This document shows, piece after piece, positions 53,211 through 62,496 of a stretch of 64,000 nucleotides of DNA. How positions within the stretch are numbered: position 1 is the first letter of the stretch; each line of letters starts with the position of its first letter. Both the position numbers and the translations under genes were made by a program. The stretch is from UBA1127 sp965116355 (GTDB lineage Bacteria > Chloroflexota > Dehalococcoidia > Lucifugimonadales > UBA1127): the NCBI GenBank assembly GCA_965116355.1, contig OZ220679.1, positions 868,001-932,000 on the forward strand. The letters run 5' to 3'. The notes under the pieces were generated by a model. It ran no database searches, had not been told where the DNA came from, and worked only from the letters and a program-made list of their open reading frames with translations.

Positions 53211-56012
53211 TCATCTTCGAGCATTGCCCCTGCTTCGGGAGTTTGATGCACGTGCTCGTGATTTGCGACGATTCTTCTGGACGCGTAGTTCCTTTGCCGC
53301 CTTCAGTCTCTCGAATTGGGACCGCTCAGATCGAGAGAGTTGCTGCTCAGCTTGACTTTTTGCGGTGGATACCTTGATCCTCTCAAGCTCTCTTTGCTGC
53401 CTATCGATTGTTTGTTGGGCGTGGCGTGGAACCAAACTTGAAAGGTTCAAATCGTCGTACGGCTCTTGGAACGCGGCACTGGGGTCTACACCCCATTCAG
53501 TGGCAATCAGTATCTTGTGCTGCTCCACAACACGTGGATATTCCTCCCTCGCAGCCGAAATAATCCCACTAAATGCAGTCCTCAGCTTCTTGCGGTCAAC
53601 AAAGTCAATTCCTCTCTCGGAGAGCTCCCACAAGAGTCCATCCATTAGGACTGGGAGCTCCGATTCTTCAAAGGGTGCAACTGTCCCCAACCACTGCAGG
53701 AGGACATTCTGGCGCATTGTTATTGGAAGCCCAGTTGAATTCAACTGGTCAATGAATCTGCTATTGGACACAAAGAACACCCCTTGGAATGTGTGGCCGT
53801 CGAATGAGTAAGCCTTGTCTCTTAATTTCTGAACGAGGACGACAACTTCAGCTTCGGCTAATACCTGTCTATCGTGTCGATAGGTACTAGACAGGCGCCT
53901 CCGTTCTTCTATTTGAGCCTTCAACTCTTCTATTTCTACATAGTCTTCTTGAGCGAACCCCGGCACATCAGATACCGACACTCCGACAACGCCATACTTT
54001 CGTATGAGCCTATTGCAGTCTTCATTGGTCGCGGGAATACTCCCAAAACCGCAGGTCTGGCGCATGTACAAGTCGAATCCATTGCTAATGACAGCGCCGC
54101 TAGCACACTCGGCAGCAAAGCCACTCAAGAACACATTCGTTCTCTGTCCCTCTTGTCCCATGAGATTCTTTAGAGCGCCAGAGTTGGTCGGTCCGTTCCC
54201 ATCTCTCACGACCCTAGTGGCGTAGGATGCGTGCTCACTAACTTCGGTCACTAAGTTCTGCGTTGTGATTGCCTTGGCGCCAATCCGCTCAATACGCTTC
54301 AACAACTCCACTGCAGCACTATGCCCTGTTCCAGATACCGCCAATAGAGGTATGAGGCTAGTGGAATCCAACACAAACGCCATGTTCGCTAATGCTTGCA
54401 TTCTGGATTCAAGGGCACTACTATCCACGCCCAACAAATGAACCCCGAGGCGGGCCTGCAACAATAGACCACAGTGCTTGGCTTCAGCTTCAGTTGGAGC
54501 GCTTAGCAGTTCTTGGACAAGTTTCACAAGCCCGCGAGCCGAGTAAGGATTCGATAGTTGTCCGAAGAACTTTGGCAACGCCTGCAATAGAGCAACAACC
54601 TGGAACTCTTGGGACCTAGAATCAGGTGCATTCAATGCCATTGCCACGCCAAGCGCTCGCTTCTCAATGCACTCTTCCAAGAAATGCATTGCGGCAACTG
54701 CTATTTCTTCGGCGAAATCTGAGTTCCCTCCAGCTTGTTCACCCGCACGAGCAAGTAACGATGCCCAGAATTGTTCACGAATTCGCTGAGCGACACCGGC
54801 GCGTTCGGCTACGAACGAGTGCCCAGCTGGGGTAAGGCTGATTGTCGTTTCTTGCCCCTGTGATCCTAGAGTGACCAGCTCCCGCTGTTGTAGTTCTTCG
54901 ACGATCGAGTCGAGTTCTTCCGATGCACGAGTTTCTCCGGCAAGGCGAAAGGCTATTCGCCCTACGTCTGAAGAAAGGTCGTCAAGTGTGACTGTGTCAC
55001 GATGCTCAGCAACTGAAAGGACACGTGCCGATAGCATTGGCCTTAGTGTTTCGCCGTGTAATCCATGAGGGTTCTGGAGGACAAGTGTGTTGTAGATCAA
55101 CAATCCCGTTGTATCCGGATCGTAAGATGGGACCGACGCCGGATGTTGACCGTATGTTACTGATCTCCTGACAACCATCGAGCTGTAGACGTCAAGTAGT
55201 TCAATCAGCTCCCTATGGGCATCTTCAACGACGCGATAGGGCTTCACCTCGATGTTGTAGTGTTCCCGTAATTCCTGGATTTCATTCTCGTCCTCCTCAG
55301 GCGCCCGTGACCCCAAGAAGGCGTAGATAGGTCGTTCCGGTACTGTGTAACGGCCTGCCAATCGCAATAGTCTCATAATGTGTGGATCACGCAATCCGAA
55401 TCCAACGAACAAGAGCCTGCGTTGGGTAAAGAAAGCTTTCAGTTGCTGTTGAAGTGGAGAGTCTTCTAGGTACAAATCGTCATAGTCGACCGACCCGAGG
55501 ATCAGTTTGGACGCGGATTCGGGCAAGTGCGCGGAGCCATGAATGTGCCAAACAATGTTCTGTACGTCTCCTGATACCTTCTTGACTTCGTCAGCTCGAT
55601 TCCCAACCGGTATCCACCCCCGAGCGCCACTTTCTTCAAGTGCCAATTCAAGGAGGTTATCGTAGTTTGTGGTCAAGAAGCCAGCGGCTGGCCAGTCGAC
55701 CAAAAGTCTGGTCAGGTAACCAGGTCTGTTGCTCTCCCTGAATACTAACTCGGCTACTGCTGCGGCCACGGAACCGTGGCTCGCTATTTCCTGCATTCGT
55801 TGGAAGCACTGACCATAGTTCTTCGCTTCTCTCGCCCTGTTAAATCGACTATCTGCCCGGATCTTCTGTTGTTGCTCCGAATCCAGCCCGGCTAGAGTTA
55901 ACCCAACAAGGTTAGCCCAAGAGGGCAACCCAGCATCCACCGAGACGCCACTTCCTACAAGGATCCATGCATTCCCGCTATTGATGAGGTCCAGCAAATC
56001 TGTATCTATCAT
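53211..56012 (-). CDS. SIR2-like domain defence protein with long C-terminal region
   Basis: A 933-residue protein (MIDTDLLDLINSGNAWILVG); GAGGTC lies before the ATG. Residues about 14-215 are a SIR2-type NAD-binding domain: LVGSGVSVDAGLPSW (about 18-32), FLTTNYDNLLE (112-122), WHIHGS with the likely catalytic His158, and LLFVGFGLRDPHIMRLL (about 200-216). In phage defence, such domains cleave NAD+. Residues about 330-420 may be a winged helix (ELDSIVEELQQRELVTLGSQ). The remaining 500 residues are helical and end in a basic coiled coil (QQRELERIKVSTAKSQAEQQ ... RVQKNRRKSRARA). I do not recognise the C-terminal region; it would be the sensor. GC is lower than the core genome. Confidence 0.85.
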   Translation of the reverse strand: MIDTDLLDLINSGNAWILVGSGVSVDAGLPSWANLVGLTLAGLDSEQQQKIRADSRFNRAREAKNYGQCFQRMQEIASHGSVAAAVAELVFRESNRPGYLTRLLVDWPAAGFLTTNYDNLLELALEESGARGWIPVGNRADEVKKVSGDVQNIVWHIHGSAHLPESASKLILGSVDYDDLYLEDSPLQQQLKAFFTQRRLLFVGFGLRDPHIMRLLRLAGRYTVPERPIYAFLGSRAPEEDENEIQELREHYNIEVKPYRVVEDAHRELIELLDVYSSMVVRRSVTYGQHPASVPSYDPDTTGLLIYNTLVLQNPHGLHGETLRPMLSARVLSVAEHRDTVTLDDLSSDVGRIAFRLAGETRASEELDSIVEELQQRELVTLGSQGQETTISLTPAGHSFVAERAGVAQRIREQFWASLLARAGEQAGGNSDFAEEIAVAAMHFLEECIEKRALGVAMALNAPDSRSQEFQVVALLQALPKFFGQLSNPYSARGLVKLVQELLSAPTEAEAKHCGLLLQARLGVHLLGVDSSALESRMQALANMAFVLDSTSLIPLLAVSGTGHSAAVELLKRIERIGAKAITTQNLVTEVSEHASYATRVVRDGNGPTNSGALKNLMGQEGQRTNVFLSGFAAECASGAVISNGFDLYMRQTCGFGSIPATNEDCNRLIRKYGVVGVSVSDVPGFAQEDYVEIEELKAQIEERRRLSSTYRHDRQVLAEAEVVVLVQKLRDKAYSFDGHTFQGVFFVSNSRFIDQLNSTGLPITMRQNVLLQWLGTVAPFEESELPVLMDGLLWELSERGIDFVDRKKLRTAFSGIISAAREEYPRVVEQHKILIATEWGVDPSAAFQEPYDDLNLSSLVPRHAQQTIDRQQRELERIKVSTAKSQAEQQLSRSERSQFERLKAAKELRVQKNRRKSRARASNSRSRGNARR

Positions 56013-56198
56013 GTTTGACCTCAGTTGGGGTGATTCTCGATGAAAGCCAACATAGAGAACTCATACGGCTGTGTCCGCCTGTAGTCGCATGCAGCCATGT
56101 CGACATCATACCCCAAATGTACTTTGATGCAGCGAGCTCAGAGAAGACGTTTAGTCTTAATCTGAACAGAGCCACTGATGTGTGTAGGATCCCTCAAC

Positions 56199-56690
56199 CT
56201 ATATGGCGTGCCTGAATGCTTCTCCGTCTCTCCTAGTCGGCCACAACTTGAAGACGTGAATTTCATCATCGCCAACGAGTTCCTGATCATTGATAACAAG
56301 CTTGGCCAAACGCCTCGCTACCCTTTTGAGGTATGGAAGCTCGGACTTCTCGCAAATCTGTTGTATGGCGTCCAGAAGGAGCTGGAGGGTCGTCACTCTT
56401 TGTTGACCATCGATGACCTCGCGTTGGTCGATGTCCTTGGCCGCTGTAGGCACCTGCTTCAGCACGACAGCACCAAGGAAGTGTGGACTGGTCCGTTGCT
56501 CTGCCTGGATTTCGTCGTTGCCTGACCGTTCGAGTTCCTCCAAGTAGTTCTCGGCTACGTTGCGAACATCTTCCCAAAGAGGCTCCCACTGATCTTCCTG
56601 GGACCAGACATAGGGACGTTGGAAGGGTGGGATAATATAGCGTACATCCTTCTGGAACAGGTTTTTTGGAGAGAGAATGTCCGTGTGCAC
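56199..56690 (-). pseudogene. Truncated DUF262 (GmrS/GmrD N-terminal type) protein
   Basis: A 163-residue product starting at GTG, with GGAGG five bases before. YIIPPFQRPYVWSQEDQWEP and VIDGQQRVTTLQLLLDAIQQ are the classic DUF262 motifs ('IPxFQRxYxW' and 'DGQQRxTTL'), found in GmrSD-type modification-dependent restriction enzymes, which normally exceed 550 residues and carry an HNH-like DUF1524 domain. Here the protein stops after about 160 residues (KLWPTRRDGEAFRHAI) and no continuation is seen before the SIR2 gene. It is probably a 5' fragment left by a deletion; a short regulatory version is less likely. Confidence 0.75.
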
Positions 56691-57030
56691 GCGGGCCTCC
56701 TTGCAGTCGGCGAGATAGATTGCTTGACGGTGGTCTCAGAAGGTTAAATGTGTTGCTGAAACCGTCTTCCCTGAATCATTGACATTTGGGTTACCTAAAA
56801 TCGCCCGGGGATGCTCATCGCACTGGGCCAGCTCATTGTACTCCACTGAGTGAGGAAGGCGACGGATTGGTAGATTCTCTTGGCGCCGGCGAACAGGACT
56901 GGCACAGGCATGACCAACGGGCAGCTCAAGAGGACCGGCATCTGTTTGCGGGAAGTTGCTAAAGAACGAACATTCAACAACAATGCAGGTCAAATCCCAA
57001 TGAGGATAAAGCGAAAGAGGTTGCGAGTAG
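56691..57030. other. Divergent intergenic region of the defence island
   Basis: 340 bases between the DUF262 fragment and the Eco57I-type gene, AT-richer than average. It should hold promoters for both directions. I see no gene and no clear -35/-10 pair. Confidence 0.4.
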
Positions 57031-60000
57031 ATGCCGATTCGAAGCAGAGAAGATGCGGTAGAGGTGGAGAGCCGTATAGAGGGGATCTTCCGGGCGTCGG
57101 CGGATGCGCGGGCTGAGGCTGTACGCGGGTTGTTCGTTGAAGTGCTGGACTTCGACGCGGCGTTCGGGCCAGTGGACCTTGGCGGCGGGGCGAAAAGCGC
57201 CGGTCTGCCGGCATCAGTGGAACGCGTGGCTCACTCGGGTGGAGTGCACGTTGTGTTCCTGGCGATGGAGGCAGAGACATCGGACCGAGCGCGGAAGGCA
57301 GAATTGGCCGCGGCCGCCAAGAGTGTTTCGGAGCAACTCGGCGGAGACTTGCTTCTAGTCGTATCCAATCCCTCCTCCAGCCAGTTGCATCTCGTGTATC
57401 CGAGCTTCGAAGGCGTGAGGCCCGTCCTTCGCCGCATGGTGGTTGAGCGGGATCTGCCTCGCCGTACTGCGATCCAGCAGGTATCCAACATCTACTGGAA
57501 TAATCTGGAGAGCGGCAGCATTCAGCTAGCCCTCGACAAGGCCTTCGACGTTGAGCGCGTCACCAAGGATTTCTTCGCCAAGTACAAGGAACTGTTCGAG
57601 GCCGCAAAGGAAAGAGTAACGGGATTCGGCTCTGATGAGGCAGGGAAAGAAGATCAGCGCCGGTTCGTCCAGACGCTTTTCAACCGGCTCATGTTTGTCT
57701 ACTTCCTATCCCGCAAGGGGTGGCTCAGCTTCAAGGGCGACAAGGACTACCTGAACGCCCTCTGGCGCGACTACCAGGCCACAGAGGGTGAGCACGAGAA
57801 TTTCTACCTTGACCGGCTGCGGCTTCTCTTCTTCGAGGGGCTGAACAATCCCCGCTCCCAAGACACCACGGCTGAAGCGGAGGCCGACAGGCTCATCGGA
57901 AACGTCCCATTCCTTAACGGCGGCCTGTTCGAGAAGTCCGTACTGGACGACCGGGTGTTGTTCTCTTCAGGCGAGTCTGTCACCGTCGTTCCCGATAAGG
58001 CCATTGAACCTATCTTGAGCGACTTGTTCGATCACTTCAACTTCACGGTGATGGAATCCACGCCCTTTGACGTGGAGGTAGCGGTGGACCCGGAGATGCT
58101 GGGCAAGGTGTTCGAGGAGCTGGTCACCGGCCGGCACGACTCCGGCGCATACTACACGCCTCGCCCTGTCGTCGCGTTCATGTGCCGCGAGGCGCTCAAG
58201 GGGTACCTGGAGGGGCAGGATATCGATGTCGCCACGGAGGCCATCGCGCGGTTCGTGGACCAGCGCGACGCATCCGGCATCTCCTCTGTCGCGGCGGCCC
58301 GCAAGGTGGCCGGGGCGCTGGAGGAGGTGACGGTCGTCGATCCCGCGTGTGGGTCTGGCGCCTACCTGCTGGGCATGATGCAGGAGTTGGTGGAACTGCA
58401 GACCGCCCTCTTCAACGTGGGCGCGGACCCCAAGGGTATCTATGACCTGAAGTTGCACATCATTGAGCGCAACCTCTACGGCGTGGACATCGACGACTTT
58501 GCCGTCAACATCGCCATGCTGCGGCTGTGGCTCTCCCTGGCCATAGAGTACGAGGGGGACAAGCCGCCGCCCCTGCCGAACCTGGACTTCAAGGTGCTCT
58601 GCGGCGACAGCCTGCTGGGACCAGACCCGAGCGCGGACAACTACGGTGACCTGTTCCGGTACCGTGCAATGCAGGTCGCGGACCAGCTCGCCGATCTCAA
58701 GGCGAATCACATGACGGCCACGACGGGCAAGGACGATCTGAAAGACGAGATCGAGCTGGTGCAAGACGAATTGCGGGAGGCACTAGCTGACACACCTGCC
58801 CCGGAGAATGCTATCGACTGGCGGGTTGATTTCGCGGAGGTGTTCACTAAGCGGCGGGGGTTCGATATCGCCATCGCGAATCCTCCTTACGTGCAGTTGC
58901 AGACTAATGAGGGTCGCCTGGCAAACAAATACAAAAGCACCGGCTACAAGACCTTCGCCCGAACAGGGGACATTTACCAACTCTTCTTCGAGCGAGGCTG
59001 CCAGGCGCTCAAGCCCGCCAACGGCCTGCTGGCATACATCTCTTCAAACAGTTGGCTCAAGGCGGAGTACGGCAGGTCCACCCGCCGTTACTTCTCCGAT
59101 GAGCACACACCCCTGCGACTGCTGGAGCTGGGCAAGGACGTTTTCGAGGCGGCCATCGTGGATTCCGGCGTGCTGGTGCTGCGGACGGGGGGTGCCGGCG
59201 CGGTGTTCCCCGGCGTCGACATGGACCGTTTACCCTCCAAGCAAGTCCCACCCGCCGAAGTCCTATGGGGCCGCGTGCGGCCCAATAGTGAGGCACCCTG
59301 GAGCATCTTGTCCCCTTTGGAGCAGGGCGTGTTAGAGAAGATGCTGGCTGTGGGAACACCGCTGAAAGATTGGGATATTGCGATTAACTACGGGATAAAG
59401 ACCGGCTTCAATGACGCCTTCATCATCGATAACCAGACTAAAGAGGGATTGATCGCACAGGACCCGCGATCCAAGGACATCATCAAGCCCGTACTGCGAG
59501 GCCGAGACATTGAGCGCTATCGAGCGAAATGGGCCGGCATGTGGCTCATCGACACTCACAACGGATATGACGGTGTCCCGCCGATTGAGATCAATGACTA
59601 CCCTGCCATAAAGACTTACCTCGACGGCCAATACGAGCAATTGGAGAAGCGATACGACAAGGGACGGACACCGTATAACCTTCGTAACTGCGCTTACCAC
59701 GCAGAGTTCACTAAGGAGAAGCTCTTCTGGATAGACCTTACTGAACAGGGCAGGTTCGCGTACGACGCCAGCGAGATGTTCTGTGTGAATTCTGCATACA
59801 TGATGACAGGGGATTCGATCAAATACCTATGCGCGGTACTTAACTCCACCCTCGTGACTTGGTTCATGGGGAGCAGCGCACTCAATTCAGGGATGGGTAC
59901 CACTAGGTGGGTTAGATTCACAGTCGATCGCATTCCCGTTCCCACAATTGACACTACGAGGCAGCGGCCTTTTATCCAGCTTGTAGACAAGGTTTTGCAT

Positions 60001-60111
60001 GCCCGCAGTGTCAAGGGGAATACGCGAGAGTTAGAGGCGGACATTGATCGACTAATCTATGCTCTGTACGGCCTTACTGAGGATGAAATTCAGTGGATGG
60101 CCAGTAGCTGA
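57031..60111 (+). CDS. Eco57I-family type IIG-like DNA methyltransferase/restriction enzyme with switchable C-terminal recognition domain
   Basis: A 1,026-residue protein. An N-terminal region (about 1-200) of possible nuclease function is followed by a helical connector (FVQTLFNRLMFVYFLSRKGW), a gamma-class N6-adenine methyltransferase core with motif I D437-PACGSGAYLLG and motif IV N617-PPY (IAIANPPYVQLQ), and a C-terminal TaqI/Eco57I-type target-recognition region (about 780-1026; KTGFNDAFIIDNQTKEGL, KPVLRGRDIERYRAKWAGMW, YLCAVLNSTLVTWFMGSSA). A 39-bp inverted repeat inside codons 793-805 is shared with the oppositely oriented orphan domain at 60175-61029, so the last 234 residues can be exchanged by inversion. 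I cannot locate a clear PD-(D/E)xK motif, so cleavage activity is open; the PLD-helicase downstream may supply it. Confidence 0.93.
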   Translation: MPIRSREDAVEVESRIEGIFRASADARAEAVRGLFVEVLDFDAAFGPVDLGGGAKSAGLPASVERVAHSGGVHVVFLAMEAETSDRARKAELAAAAKSVSEQLGGDLLLVVSNPSSSQLHLVYPSFEGVRPVLRRMVVERDLPRRTAIQQVSNIYWNNLESGSIQLALDKAFDVERVTKDFFAKYKELFEAAKERVTGFGSDEAGKEDQRRFVQTLFNRLMFVYFLSRKGWLSFKGDKDYLNALWRDYQATEGEHENFYLDRLRLLFFEGLNNPRSQDTTAEAEADRLIGNVPFLNGGLFEKSVLDDRVLFSSGESVTVVPDKAIEPILSDLFDHFNFTVMESTPFDVEVAVDPEMLGKVFEELVTGRHDSGAYYTPRPVVAFMCREALKGYLEGQDIDVATEAIARFVDQRDASGISSVAAARKVAGALEEVTVVDPACGSGAYLLGMMQELVELQTALFNVGADPKGIYDLKLHIIERNLYGVDIDDFAVNIAMLRLWLSLAIEYEGDKPPPLPNLDFKVLCGDSLLGPDPSADNYGDLFRYRAMQVADQLADLKANHMTATTGKDDLKDEIELVQDELREALADTPAPENAIDWRVDFAEVFTKRRGFDIAIANPPYVQLQTNEGRLANKYKSTGYKTFARTGDIYQLFFERGCQALKPANGLLAYISSNSWLKAEYGRSTRRYFSDEHTPLRLLELGKDVFEAAIVDSGVLVLRTGGAGAVFPGVDMDRLPSKQVPPAEVLWGRVRPNSEAPWSILSPLEQGVLEKMLAVGTPLKDWDIAINYGIKTGFNDAFIIDNQTKEGLIAQDPRSKDIIKPVLRGRDIERYRAKWAGMWLIDTHNGYDGVPPIEINDYPAIKTYLDGQYEQLEKRYDKGRTPYNLRNCAYHAEFTKEKLFWIDLTEQGRFAYDASEMFCVNSAYMMTGDSIKYLCAVLNSTLVTWFMGSSALNSGMGTTRWVRFTVDRIPVPTIDTTRQRPFIQLVDKVLHARSVKGNTRELEADIDRLIYALYGLTEDEIQWMASS
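59408..59446 (+). repeat. Inverted repeat, left copy, inside the Eco57I-type gene
   Basis: 39 bp pairing with 60909-60947 in opposite orientation; one mismatch at the centre (19 identical bases on each side, the second half being GATAACCAGACTAAAGAGG). It encodes part of NDAFIIDNQTKE. Codon phase is identical in both copies. Confidence 0.92.
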
Positions 60112-60174
60112 AGTTCTTGGGTCCTTCACTACCTTTGCAAGAGCAGCGGCCCGCCGGGCCAGATGCAAATGGGC

Positions 60175-61029
60175 CTAAAGGTGTTCTTCGACTTCCGAAA
60201 TCTCCTGCGGAGTTAGCCCGTAGAGCTGATACACCTTCTTATCAATTTCTGCTTCAGTCAATGATGTGTTGGACGCCTGATCCTTCACCTTGACTCGAAT
60301 GATCTGATCAGTCATTTCGATGAACAGCCGCTGATTGCCGGGAGTGAGGCTTGGGATTGGGATGCGCTCAACTGCGAACTTCTTCCACTGAGGCAGCCCC
60401 ATGCCAGTTGTCAATGCCGCGGTCTTCATTAGCCAGGCGATCAAGGTGCTGTTGAGGACTGCACACAGGTATTTCAAAGACGCACCGGTCATCATGAAGC
60501 CCTTGTCGTTGCAGAACATTTCATCATTGGAGTAGCTGAATCTACCTCGCGCGGTCATATCCATCCAAAACAGCTTCTCTCTCTTGAAATCCTCGTGGTA
60601 AGCGCAGGTATCCTGCATTTCGAACCACGCATTCGTGGTCTTTTTCCTTGCTTTGCTGGCGTTAGGCAGGGGTTTGCCCCTAGAGATAAACCCATTAGGC
60701 AACGTTACCCCTGACTGCTCTAATCGTGCTTTGCCAAAGCAAAGCAAATGCTCCTTGACAGCCGGATAGTCGTTGATGTTGAGACCAAGAGCAGGGAAGG
60801 TGGCTATAAGCCAATACCCTTTCCAGTGTGCTTGGTATCGCTGGATGTCTCTTCCCCGCAGCACTGGCTTGAGTATCTCGGCGGACTTGGGGTCTTGGGC
60901 TACCAGTGCCTCTTTAGTCTGGTTATCAATGATGAAGGCGTCATTGAGACCAGTGGTTATTCCTCTATAAATCGCATATCCGTGCGATGAAGACCCAGGG
61001 CGTGACTCATGTTCGCCCAGTTGAAGCAC
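60175..61029 (-). CDS. Silent alternative target-recognition domain (headless copy of the Eco57I-type C-terminus)
   Basis: A 284-residue frame homologous only to the last about 245 residues of the gene upstream: YRGITTGLNDAFIIDNQTKE, ILKPVLRGRDIQRYQAHWKG, MTGASLKYLCAVLNSTLIAW, LTEAEIDKKVYQLYGLTPQE. The middle, which should contact DNA, differs strongly (HLLCFGKARLEQSGVTLPNG versus the other copy). No methyltransferase motif is present and the only start is a GTG without a ribosome binding site. Homology begins about 11 codons before the 39-bp inverted repeat. It therefore looks like a stored cassette, expressed only when inverted into the main gene, giving a protein of about 1,049 residues. 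Confidence 0.85.
   Translation of the reverse strand: MLQLGEHESRPGSSSHGYAIYRGITTGLNDAFIIDNQTKEALVAQDPKSAEILKPVLRGRDIQRYQAHWKGYWLIATFPALGLNINDYPAVKEHLLCFGKARLEQSGVTLPNGFISRGKPLPNASKARKKTTNAWFEMQDTCAYHEDFKREKLFWMDMTARGRFSYSNDEMFCNDKGFMMTGASLKYLCAVLNSTLIAWLMKTAALTTGMGLPQWKKFAVERIPIPSLTPGNQRLFIEMTDQIIRVKVKDQASNTSLTEAEIDKKVYQLYGLTPQEISEVEEHL
60909..60947 (-). repeat. Inverted repeat, right copy, inside the silent recognition domain
   Basis: Partner of 59408-59446 (one mismatch in 39). The 1,462 bp between them contain both gene ends tail to tail, with stops at 60111 and 60175. Confidence 0.92.
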
Positions 61030-61125
61030 TTGAGCCTACCATTCTTGTCATCCAGCAAAGCCATGCTTGCAGAACCCATACGCACGGACAACCTGTAGTC
61101 ATGTGCCAAAAGCAGGGAGGCCAGG

Positions 61126-62094
61126 ATGATAGACCGGACAGCAACAGGAATAGGGGTGTCAGTGGACGAGCTCCCATCCGAATTGGCTGACAACACCAAG
61201 ACGGCATATCAAAAGGGATGGAAAAAGTTCATCGACTTCTGTGCTGCAGGAGACATTACCGATCCTCTTGCCGCATCTCCTAGTGACGTCGTCAATTTTC
61301 TTGTCCAACTGGCCACTCAGGCCAACCCACAAAGTGGGGTGACTCCCTCAATGGGCACTGTGTTGCTCTACAAGAGCGCGGTGAACAAGAAATACCTCGC
61401 TGCCGGGCAATCATCGCCTACGGGACACCCATCGGTACAGTCGACGCTCAAAGGGCTCGCAAGGCTCAAGGGATCCTCACCGCGTCAGGTGGAAGCATTT
61501 CGCGAATTCCATATCACCGCGATGTTGAAATCATGCCCCACTTCTCTCATAGGTAAGAGGGATGCTGCAATCATCGCACTTGGTTTCGCAGGGGCGCTAC
61601 GCCGGTCGGAGATCTGTGGGCTGATGGTCGAGGATGTAGAGTTCATAGATCCCACAGCCACGGAGGCGCCGCGCATTTGGCTGACGATTCAGCACTCCAA
61701 GACAGACCAGCACGGGCGCGGGCAGAAGATAGCAATCGTGGACGGACAAGGTATCCGCCCAATAGAACATCTGCATTCGTGGCTTGACGCTGCCGGTATC
61801 TCGAAGGGCCCACTATTCCAGTCCATGAGGCGTGGCGGGCACCTGCGCGGCAATCCCATGCACCACAGCGACGTCCCGCGCATTCTGAAATACTACGCCA
61901 CCAAAATCGGGCTAGATCCCAAGAACATAGCAGGACATTCGTTGAGGGCAGGATTCGTCACCAGTGCGGCTGTTCACAATGCCCGGTTAGACAAGATCAT
62001 GGCCGTCACCCGCCATACTGACCCTGCGACCGTCCTGCGATACATACGCGATGCGGATGCCTTCACAGATCACGCAGGACAGCATTTCCTCTAG
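61126..62094 (+). CDS. Tyrosine recombinase (integrase/invertase)
   Basis: A 322-residue protein; GGGAGG five bases before the ATG. A SAM-like N-terminal core-binding domain (about 15-120: NTKTAYQKGWKKFIDFC) precedes the catalytic domain with Arg in GFAGALRRSEICGL, Lys in IQHSKTDQHGRG, His-x-x-Arg in AGHSLRAGFVTSAA, His in MAVTRHTDPATV and the Tyr nucleophile in LRYIRDAD. It lies directly beside the silent recognition domain and 180 bp from the right inverted repeat, so it is the obvious candidate to invert the cassette. It could instead be a relic of island integration, but no att-like repeat was found. Confidence 0.92.
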   Translation: MIDRTATGIGVSVDELPSELADNTKTAYQKGWKKFIDFCAAGDITDPLAASPSDVVNFLVQLATQANPQSGVTPSMGTVLLYKSAVNKKYLAAGQSSPTGHPSVQSTLKGLARLKGSSPRQVEAFREFHITAMLKSCPTSLIGKRDAAIIALGFAGALRRSEICGLMVEDVEFIDPTATEAPRIWLTIQHSKTDQHGRGQKIAIVDGQGIRPIEHLHSWLDAAGISKGPLFQSMRRGGHLRGNPMHHSDVPRILKYYATKIGLDPKNIAGHSLRAGFVTSAAVHNARLDKIMAVTRHTDPATVLRYIRDADAFTDHAGQHFL

Positions 62095-62211
62095 GCTGAC
62101 TAGCTTCCAGCCCATGGATATAATGAGATGAACATCCTCTACTCCACTATACCTCCAACACTACTGGCGACCCTAAGGAAGCCGGAGGGGCCGATAGGGA
62201 AGGTGCATGGC

Positions 62212-62496
62212 ATGACGACACACGTGAGAGCGCGATACTCCAATGGGGTGCTGACGCCGCTGGAGCCTCTGGACTTGAAGGAGGGCTCCGAGGTGACGGT
62301 GTCGGTGGAAGAGGACAATGGCGCAAAGGCGGAAGTACAGAACGCCGGGGGGCCGTTAGCCAGCGTGCTGGCTCTGGTCCAGGAGATGGAGAATACCATT
62401 CCCCCGGAGGAATGGGCATCCCTTCCTACCGATGGTTCCAGAAACCATAAGCACTACTTGTACGGGCATCCAAAGGAAGAGGACAGATGCGACTAG
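62212..62496 (+). CDS. DUF104-type antitoxin
   Basis: A 94-residue protein (MTTHVRARYSNGVLTPLEPL). An earlier in-frame ATG at 62128 adds a non-homologous leader; GGAAGG before 62212 supports the later one. THVRARYSNGVLTPLEPLDL and KEGSEVTVSVEE are the AF2212/DUF104 antitoxin pattern (a small swapped-hairpin-like N-terminal barrel). The C-terminal part (NTIPPEEWASLPTDGS) is the typical toxin-wrapping tail. It overlaps the PIN toxin gene by 10 bases. Confidence 0.82.
   Translation: MTTHVRARYSNGVLTPLEPLDLKEGSEVTVSVEEDNGAKAEVQNAGGPLASVLALVQEMENTIPPEEWASLPTDGSRNHKHYLYGHPKEEDRCD

Noticed and set aside
61126..62094. Recombinase as an insertion-sequence transposase
   Set aside because: It has the R-K-HxxR-H-Y residues of tyrosine recombinases and no flanking terminal repeats or target duplication typical of IS elements.
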